Assembly: GCF_963259705.1 (NCBI RefSeq)
Contig: NC_081852.1
Span: 59,706,859 to 59,770,858 of the forward strand
Length of the DNA: 64,000 nucleotides
Origin: Myotis daubentonii
Lineage: Eukaryota; Chordata; Mammalia; Chiroptera; Vespertilionidae
Direction of reading: 5' to 3'
Shown here: one piece after another, positions 57,282 to 64,000 of the stretch
Layout: each line of letters opens with the position of its first letter
Position numbering within the stretch: position 1 is the stretch's first letter
Program-made: the position numbers and the translations under genes
Notes under the pieces: model-generated
Seen by the model: the letters and a program-made list of their open reading frames with translations, nothing else
Databases searched by the model: none
What the model was told of the DNA's origin: nothing

Positions 57282-59322
57282 GTAACGCGCCCCCGCCCCC
57301 GGTCTCGGGTTCTGGTCTGCGAGCCCCCCTGCCCGGGGCGCGGCTCTCGCTGGCCCCCGGGCGGCCCCGGCCTGGGGCTCGTGCTCTTCCGCCTGGTGGT
57401 CCAGGCTCCCCAACCAACAGCACCAGCCTGGCAGCCGTGCATCGTCCACAAAGTTCATGCCTTGCCGCCCCGCTCTGCCCCCCGGCAGTCTTTCAGTCTT
57501 TCCCGCGGTCTCCCAGCCAAGCATTTTAGGGACCAGCACCCCAAGGCCTGAGCTGGGACCGAGGTGGCCACAACTTTCGCGGGGCCGGGGTCGCTGTCCA
57601 GAGAGCGGTGCTGAAGTCGCCGCCGCGGGAGCCGGCGTGGCAGCTGCGCAGCGTGGCCGGCTTATCGCAGAGAAGTTAATACTTTTACAGTCTCTGCCAG
57701 ACTTGAAAAGCAGGCTGGGAATCAATAGCTATTTCTGATGCTGATCTGGTTGGGGTTTTTTTTTTTCTATGTGAAAATAGACTCAGGACAATGCTGAAGA
57801 GAATTCAGACCAATGGAAGTGCAGGGAAACCCTGCCTGTAATACCGAGAAATGTTACCGGTGATAAACCGCCGCCCCTCACCCCCAAACTAGGTCCACCC
57901 GTGCCCGCCTCATTAGCTAGCTAGTGCCATACCGCACTTTGGAATACTTTGGCATTTAAAGCCTGGAATGAAAAAGGAAAAGTGACTGTACCTTTGATTA
58001 ATGGTGCAACCGAGCAAGGCAGGCTGGTTTTGGCAAGATCCATTGTTTGCTATCTAACTATGCAGATGCATTTAAATCAGGGGAAAACGCATTTTATTCC
58101 AAGGATAGTCTTCCTTAGCATATTCAAATAAGCGGTATGTTAGAATCCATTTAATTAATTTTATTCCTATGGTATCTTGTGAGCTTTCCTTAAAGATGTT
58201 GTTAAACTCCGCCCACGCTGATCTTTAGACCTAATGATACATCACATATGCAGTCCTAGATATCTATTTTGATGTGCGATGCAGTTCATATTGGGTTTTA
58301 TTGAATAAATGGTTGGTAGCTTTTTGGGCATTTTCAGGGGGTTGCTATATCAGAGTGCTACCACTAGAGGTATATAATGCCTAGGAACTACATTTTTTTC
58401 TCTCCCCTATATAGAACACTGCATTTCTGGGGGGTGTAAATTTAAAAATATATTTTTAAAAACCGTATTCTTCTTCTTTTAAATATTTTTGTGCTCCATG
58501 TTTTCTGTTCAGTGACAATATTTAGAACCAGAAGGACATTTTCACATAACAGGAAAATTAAAAAATGCTTCTCTGATCTTAAAAGAAGTCGATGTGGAAG
58601 CATTCCATATCACTGAGCCACGATTCTATCAGTTCTCTGCTCGTGGAGAGTCAGTTATTTTAACGAGGGAGACTGTCTCCCAGACGGCCTGCCCCTTTCG
58701 GTGTTCGCTCGTTGACCCTGTGCTTTGGGATCTTCGGTTATTGATGAGCTACCCTTACGTCTCCTTTGCCTTGGAATCTGTTTGCACTTGTGAGCCGTGG
58801 GCAACTTTCAATCTTAACCCCTAAATGAGTTTTATTTTGAAAATATTATTTGTGCTTATCTTTTAAAAAGGTAAGTATAATTCATACAAAATGCTATACT
58901 GAAAGGACTCTCCTGACATACAGCTCTCTGCTTGCTTATGAAAAGAATTCACGAGTCATACAGGGAATACCCAGCATCTCCCCTTTCCATCGTGGTTCCT
59001 TCTATCTCAGGCAGAAACCCACTTCTTACCGGCTTCTCGTGGTTTTGTGCTTAGAAGTTCTTTCTCAGTATTGAAGAGCGCAGTGTGGGTAATGCTTTGT
59101 GATGGTTCTGATGGGAAACCTTATGCATTTTAAAAATGCGTGGGTGTTTTTTTTTTAAAAAAAAAACTGGGGAAAGAGGAGGTTTTTCTCATAATTAAAT
59201 ACATATATTTTATAATTCCCTTTAAAAAAATTAAAAAGCAGCTGCCCCAGTAGCTTATGGGACAAACTAGAGTTGATTGCTATGGGCTAACACGTATTCC
59301 CTTCTCTCTTCTTGGGTTTCAG
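57282..59322 (+). other. TCERG1L intron 1
   Basis: A 2041-bp intron with GTAACG donor and a polypyrimidine/CAG acceptor ('cttgggtttcag'). The first 400 bases are still CpG island; the rest is AT-rich unique DNA. No repeats of note apart from T/A-rich runs at 59,146-59,166 and 59,220-59,240. Confidence 0.75.
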
Positions 59323-59469
59323 TGGCTACTCGGTGGCCCTTCTCCGTCAATAGGACTGTCCCCCTCTTCCACTGTGGAGCTGGTGCCCATCTTCCCACAT
59401 GTCTGCCCACCTGCTCTCCCCACTCCTGTTGGGAAAGGTTGGATAGACAAACGGATACCCAATTGTAAG
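59323..59469 (+). CDS. TCERG1L exon 2
   Basis: The 147-bp exon (49 codons, phase 0 at both ends) starts after TTTCAG and ends AAG|GTAAAA. It encodes [20 protein letters not shown], a proline-rich stretch, and the first strand of a WW-type domain: [13 protein letters not shown]. The tryptophan of GKGW aligns with the first W of the TCERG1 WW domain (W followed by nine residues to K). Reading continues in frame from exon 1 (...LLHGQ|WLLGG) and into exon 3 (...NCK|IFLNN). The 117-codon open frame around the exon is intron read-through on both sides and should not be taken as the gene. Confidence 0.82.
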
Positions 59470-60277
59470 GTAAAAATGCAAGTAGTTTCATTGGATAAGT
59501 GGGATTCAGTTATGGAGTCGTTGGGTATTTCCATAACAACAGAAAGGTCTATTTGGAAGATGGGTTTTGTGTGTTTTCTCTTTGCTAATTGCACTAGACT
59601 GACCTTCTAGATCTAAAGAGGAATCTTTTCAGAATAAGATCAGTCTGTTAAACACCAGCAGATTGGGGGGGGGGGGGTCGGAAGGGGAATGGTATTTTGT
59701 TTTAGCTTGATATATTTGGATTCCCTAGCACAATACAGAATTTTCCATTGTGAATCAGAATCTACTCTTGACAATGTTCAGTTTTCAAATCTGTAACAAT
59801 GGGTCAACAGATGGCCTCAAACATGATATAATTCAAGTATAAATTTTAAAAGCGAGCTTTTCTTGCAATGATTGCTTTAAGTATTCCTCCTTCTGGTGGT
59901 CTATTTTGGCGTTTGAATTCAAATGTACTAATTACACTTTGTTTGAAAACTAAAAAAAGAAAAGAAAAATTGTGTGGTGACTTGTCTATGCCACACAACG
60001 GACCTCCTGGTGACGGTTCTTTAGTCTGTAAACGGGCTGCTGTGCTGAATTAATCAAGTCAATAGTTGAAGACCAGCGCAGATCATGGTAACTTCATGGT
60101 GATTGTTATTGGAGCCCCGTGGATCTTTAGGTTGGAGAAGGATGCTTTTATAGAGTCCTCACTTATAGACTCTCCAATATTTGATCAATGTAAGACAAGA
60201 CAAATATTTTACAGTAGCCTTTAGTCTTTCTCATGTGCATGGTCTGAAATGCTACACTTGCTTTCTTTTTTGGACAG
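59470..60277 (+). other. TCERG1L intron 2
   Basis: An 808-bp intron bounded by GTAAAA and a T-rich acceptor ending TTTTTTGGACAG. AT-rich, with a poly-G run of 13 (59,665-59,677). It interrupts the WW domain between the K of strand one and the IFLNN of strand two. Confidence 0.75.
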
Positions 60278-60458
60278 ATCTTTTTAAATAATTCCTTTGC
60301 TCTGGACTCAACGTGGATATATCCCGAGGAATCAAGATTGTTCCATGGGTATGGAAAGCCTCATTTGTTGGCAAATCAAGTAGCTGTGTCTCTGTCCAGG
60401 CCAGCGCCTGCCTCCAGGCCCCTTCCCACAGTGGTGTTAGCACCTCAGCCTATACCAG
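60278..60458 (+). CDS. TCERG1L exon 3
   Basis: The 181-bp exon (60 codons plus one base, so the following intron is phase 1) ends CCAG|GTTGGT. It encodes the second half of the WW-type domain, [19 protein letters not shown], then [16 protein letters not shown] and the Ser/Pro-rich segment [19 protein letters not shown]. The second tryptophan (STW) falls 22 residues after the first, exactly as in the TCERG1 WW domain, and the closing proline (YPEE) is present. The tyrosine-rich centre of the TCERG1 domain (YYY) is replaced by FLN, so ligand binding may differ or be lost. I found no exon 4 downstream within the window. Confidence 0.82.
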
Positions 60459-61884
60459 GTTGGTGTCCAAATAGCCGCTCCAGTGTCCTTCCCTCCCACC
60501 CCGCTTTTTGTTCTAGCCGCAAGTGAGTGAGTTCTAGGTCTGAACACTGCATTTGTCATTTTAATGAAACAATTCTCTTAAATTCTTTCAGTAACATATC
60601 ATTTCTTTCCATTGGCAAGATTCCTTTTGATAACAAAATGGAGTTTGGGGTAACTTCACTGTGTTTGGGGGGCATGGAATTTGATTTAAGATGAAGAGAT
60701 GGCAGAAGGGATTTTCCAGGACCATATTTTTGGTGCTTTATCTTTAGAATTGGACCACAGCTTCTGCTGGTCGCTCTTCACAGGGGCACCAAATGATCAG
60801 GACACTCATTTCGAAATGTTTCTTGGGTGGGGTGAGGTGCACGCGTCAAAACTGCCTGGTCTGCAGGACATGCGAGGTTTCTGTGGCCTCCCCTTGGGGG
60901 TGATGTTGGGCATGGCCTATTTGGAAGATGGGTTTTGTTCTGTCTTTGGAGTCTTAGTGACCTGAAAGAACACTTGTCTTGGAATAAACTCCCTTGAAAT
61001 AATCCCCGCATGAAAGATTGTATAATAAACCCATATAGTAACAGAAGAGTAAAACGTCTTATGAATTTTTAAATTGATTTTTAAAATCACCTTAACATAC
61101 GATCATATTATAAAAGCAAATGTTGCCCGTGCCAAAATTACCTTGCAACACCTTCCATTATGGAATATTTTATGACTTCAGAATTACATTAGCTTCCTGT
61201 AATTTCCTACCTACCACGCTTGTCTCAACGGGTGTCTCTAAAATTTAGTAATAAGGACATGCCCTGTGGCTAATGTGATGGTCGAGGAGATAGATCTGTG
61301 TGCTTCTCTGTTTGCCTACCTTACGTATTCTAATTTGCTATGGATCTTGTTTAGTAATAAGTCACAAAGAACAATTCCATTACTTGTTGTTTTTTTCATG
61401 GGTCTTAATGATTCTTGACTGAAACTTGCCTTCTCTCCTTGCCTTGTAAGTAGGCATTACCATGTTATTAAAATCCGCATGAGCAACATCCATACTTGCA
61501 TTTATAAACATTTTTCACTGAGATGATTATGTTTCCTATTTCATGTAATGATGATGAAAGGTGGTTAGGCTGCGTGTGTTAACACAAGGATTCGTGGCTG
61601 CAGGTGGCTCTTTGGTATATGTAAGAAAAATATTTTCGTTTCCTAACGCATCAGCAATAGCTGTCACCCAAATCATTAGAAATTAAGTTTAAAAATAGGT
61701 AAGTTGGTTAAACTAGTTAGGCAAAATCTTTGCGGAAACTTCCCACCTCTCAGCTCCTCCTTGAGTATCATAGACATTTTGCAGTGTACCTTAATCCTCT
61801 TCCGAGAACACTCATACTATGAACACACTAAATATCTCTTTAGTTGAAGAAGCTGTCGATGTAAGAAACGTCCAAACCTGGAGA

Positions 61885-62171
61885 GAATTTTTAATAAGAG
61901 TTTATTTGAGCGAAACTGATGACAGCTGCCGGGAAGCAAGATCTCAAACACTCCTGAGATAATCGTTTTGCAGCTTCTTTTATGCATTTGAAATTAAGGA
62001 GGGAACCCAGGGAAGATTAGAGAAAGCAAGGCGGGGATCGGATTACAGAATAGTTAATAAGATTATGTACTCTTTTGAGGGTGGTAATTACTTTTGTTAT
62101 TTCGAAGGTGTGCTAAGGTAGGTGCACAAGAACAATGAACAGGGCTGGCTTAAAACCTTTCGCTGAAGAAG
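61885..62171 (-). mobile_element. possible retroviral LTR remnant
   Basis: 'ttttaataagagtttatttg', 'agcgaaactgatgacagctg' and 'ggaagcaagatctcaaacac' resemble the R/U5-side end of an old mammalian ERV LTR in antisense. It is assigned by eye and degenerate. It sits beside internal ERV sequence of the same orientation. Confidence 0.35.
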
Positions 62172-62335
62172 AGGGCAGCGAGGGGATAAATGATGGCGGA
62201 AAGAGATTTGACTTTGGGTGATGAGTGCACAGTGCAGTGGGCAGATGATGTGTTATTGAGTTGTATACTTGAAACCTGTAGGGTTTTATTAACCACGGTC
62301 ACCCCAAGACATTTAATAAAAAAGAAAAAAGAAGT
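62172..62335 (+). mobile_element. L1 3'-end fragment
   Basis: 'ggggataaatgatggcggaa', 'gggtgatgagtgcacagtgc', 'agatgatgtgttattgagtt', 'gtatacttgaaacctgtag' and 'attaaccacggtcaccccaa' end in 'aataaaaaagaaaaaag'. This is the conserved 3' UTR end and tail of an L1 lineage, severely 5'-truncated. It interrupts the ERV remnant. Confidence 0.65.
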
Positions 62336-63560
62336 TAGAGGCCTGCAGGGTTACTACCCACCATGACCTGCCCAGTTAGGAATTTATGGTCAGATCACTG
62401 TGTGAGGATACTTTCTGTAGAACCTTTTTACCTCTCACAATTCCCCCTTTTGATTATAAATCAATCTGAAGGATGCATTGATGACCAACCTTAAGTTGGA
62501 CAAGGTGGTCTCACGGGGCTAGGAAGGCTCAGTTCTAGGAAGGCTCAGTATTAATGTTGTCTTGTTGAAATGGTGGACCATTGGGGATGGGGCAATGCTA
62601 TTACCATGAGATATGTGGCTGAACTTTTCCCCAAAAGGGAAGGGCAGGTAAACCGAAGGCTTTTGGGTCCTATGGCTTTCACTCTGAAGACCATTGGATC
62701 ATTTCTGTCTTGTGAACTGTCATGATTTGAGTTTTGTCTTCTGTCTCATTTTTTTTTTCTGTATTTGATACCTCGTATGACATTTATATAAGCCATGAAA
62801 GAGAGTATTAAGTTATTTTATACATGTTCAGTCATCAGGAACAGTTGAGCTATAATGAAAAACCTCCAAAACAAGTATAACTATTATTAGGACTAATGTT
62901 CTTAGCAAACTGGTAAAGACAATCAATTGTTTTCTGTGTTAAACATCAATCTGTAGGTATACAGGCCTTGTCGATGTCTTGGGACAGCTGTCTAACTCTG
63001 ATGTTGGCAGCTTCTCGTCCTCAAGGAGTCTCGGATGACGGTTGTAGGCGGAGGCGCGTAGCAGAGACAAGGCTAGATGTTCATTCACAGTTAGGCACCT
63101 GATAAGTCCCTTCCAATGAAGTTGCAGAGTGTCTTTCATATTTGTCCTTTCCAATAAACAAAATCTCCAGGTAGCAATCAGTGAACTCTAAGTCTGTGTC
63201 TCCTGGGAGTTTACTGTGAAAGGAAGTGGCTACCCATTTGACATTTTCTTGAAGTGACTTTATCAAACCTTGATAATAGCTAAGATGGCTCCTTTGAATA
63301 ATGCCAACTCATAAGTTACTTCACCCAAGTCCATCTTAAAAGAAAATGGGGTTTGCCAGCGAGCCTGGGAAGGACCAAGCAGCTATTTTGGGTTTCCAAT
63401 AACCCTGACTATTCATTTAATTGACAACCATTATTCACCCATACAACATACCCTGGTAGTTTTCTATCACTTATTGTACTATGATTTCCATGTACTTTAA
63501 CATGAAAAACAAAACTTGGAGGTATTCCAGGGGCTCTTCTAGCTGCAAAGTTATTCCTAC
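62336..63560 (-). pseudogene. broken endogenous-retrovirus internal region (pol 3' end)
   Basis: On the minus strand, two short overlapping frames (63,266-63,081 and 63,154-62,939) carry pieces of the same retroviral pol end. The first resembles the integrase C-terminal part and the second contains the 'LHWKG' type motif typical of gamma-like (ERV1) pol ends. They lie in different frames, so at least one frameshift separates them, and stops bound both. 'cacaattcccccttttgatt' near 62,437 is another word familiar from ERV internal regions. It is an old, non-functional copy, with no complete gag, pol or env. Confidence 0.5.
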
Positions 63561-64000
63561 ATATATTGAGATTTTAACCCCTAAAATCTCAATGTCCAAT
63601 GAAAACTAAGAAGTAAACAACTAGCATTCTTTAACTTGGCAAATTTGTGAAGATATTTTATAACCTCTAGAAGCATATTCCGTTGACATCAGAGTCAGTT
63701 ACTGACATGGACTTATTTTTATAAACTCGGGTAAAATATAAATATTTAATTAATGATTCAAAAGACATGTCTGTTCTTGAACCAACAAATTTAAAATAGC
63801 TTTTATTTAGTAAAAATCAATCTAAAGTTGTGAACTTGAAAAGCATTTGAGTTAGTTTCTATATTTCTGAGAATTTTAGAATACCCAATTCTTACCAGTG
63901 CTGGCCTTCCCATTAATTTTAACAATAGCAGCAGAAGTTGAAAATTACCTTACATTTACAACATGCATACATAGGCACATACAGACAAACAAACAGAAAC
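63561..64000. other. AT-rich intronic sequence at right edge
   Basis: AT-rich, non-repetitive as far as visible. No exon signals are recognised. Confidence 0.45.

Larger units (their letters stand above)
56380..57700 (+). promoter_or_regulatory. CpG island promoter of TCERG1L
   Basis: A GC- and CpG-dense block of about 1.3 kb surrounds the first coding exon. Sp1-type GC boxes are visible, including GGGCGGGGCC (56,743-56,752) and GGGGCGGAGC (56,843-56,852). I see no TATA box in a convincing position, which fits a broad CpG-island promoter. The transcription start cannot be fixed from sequence alone; it should lie upstream of 56,960. The block also produces long spurious frames on both strands, including one of 453 codons on the minus strand. 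Confidence 0.8.
60459..64000 (+). other. TCERG1L intron 3 (incomplete)
   Basis: The intron begins with GTTGGT and runs past the window's right edge. It contains AT-rich unique DNA, a broken endogenous-retrovirus region on the minus strand (from about 61,880), a small L1 3' end (62,172-62,335), and AT-rich sequence from 63,560 onward. I looked for the next exon, which should begin in phase 1, and did not find a convincing one. Confidence 0.65.

Noticed and set aside
56364..57725. 453-codon minus-strand frame across the CpG island
   Set aside because: It is antisense to TCERG1L exon 1 and extremely rich in R, G, P and A because of the GC content. No domain or known antisense gene was recognised.
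58594..58824. 'cactgagccacg' near 58,613 as a Ves SINE head
   Set aside because: Only a short coincidental match. The Ves body and tail are absent on either side.
59257..59610. 117-codon frame taken as a whole gene
   Set aside because: Only its central 49 codons (59,323-59,469) are exon 2 of TCERG1L. The rest is read-through into introns.
60459..64000. Exon 4 of TCERG1L within the window
   Set aside because: I scanned intron 3 for an acceptor followed by a phase-1 frame with the expected Ser/Ala-rich continuation and saw none. Short open frames such as 60,699-60,965 lack such borders.

Overview
The window is eukaryotic, almost certainly mammalian, and most likely from a vesper bat (Vespertilionidae). 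The repeats show this. Four intact or nearly intact Ves-type (tRNA-derived) SINEs are present, two of them with clear target-site duplications. Three short HeliBat-like Helitrons have TC and CTAG/CTAR ends inserted exactly between A and T. Three short hAT elements (URR1-like) have 8-bp target duplications, and there are young and old L1 pieces plus MIR and L2 relics. HeliBat Helitrons are known from vesper bats, which narrows the host.

Layout. About 1-56 kb is gene-poor intergenic DNA with no protein-coding gene I can defend. It holds SINEs at 1.55, 3.3, 26.8, 27.6 and 45.5 kb; Helitrons at 4.1, 5.8 and 42.9 kb; hAT elements at 42.0, 50.0 and 52.6 kb; and L1 pieces at 14.2, 14.8-15.8, 24.8-25.6, 38.9-41.2 and 42.5-44.5 kb. 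Its two notable tandem arrays are a 36-bp minisatellite with a ~250-bp higher-order period (6.6-7.2 kb) and a perfectly uniform 24-bp array of 49 copies (39.0-40.2 kb). Other simple repeats are a GT tract (17.6 kb), a G-rich minisatellite (30.2 kb), CATC repeats (38.3 kb), ATTC (46.5 kb) and TTTA (51.5 kb).

The one gene is at the right end. A CpG island at about 56.4-57.7 kb contains the first coding exon of what I identify as TCERG1L (transcription elongation regulator 1-like). Exons 2 and 3 follow on the + strand with good splice sites and matching phases, giving 214 codons plus one base. The rest of the gene lies beyond the window. Exons 2 and 3 together encode a divergent WW domain, with both tryptophans in place and an intron splitting it. 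Intron 3 contains an old, broken endogenous-retrovirus fragment on the minus strand and a small L1 3' end.

The most interesting points are the uniform 24-bp array inside an old L1, the higher-order 36-bp minisatellite, a start-stop upstream ORF (ATG immediately followed by TAG) directly before the TCERG1L start codon, the altered WW domain, and a head-to-head composite Ves SINE. I found no evidence of a new multi-gene system. The many medium-length open frames are explained by GC-rich sequence or tandem repeats.
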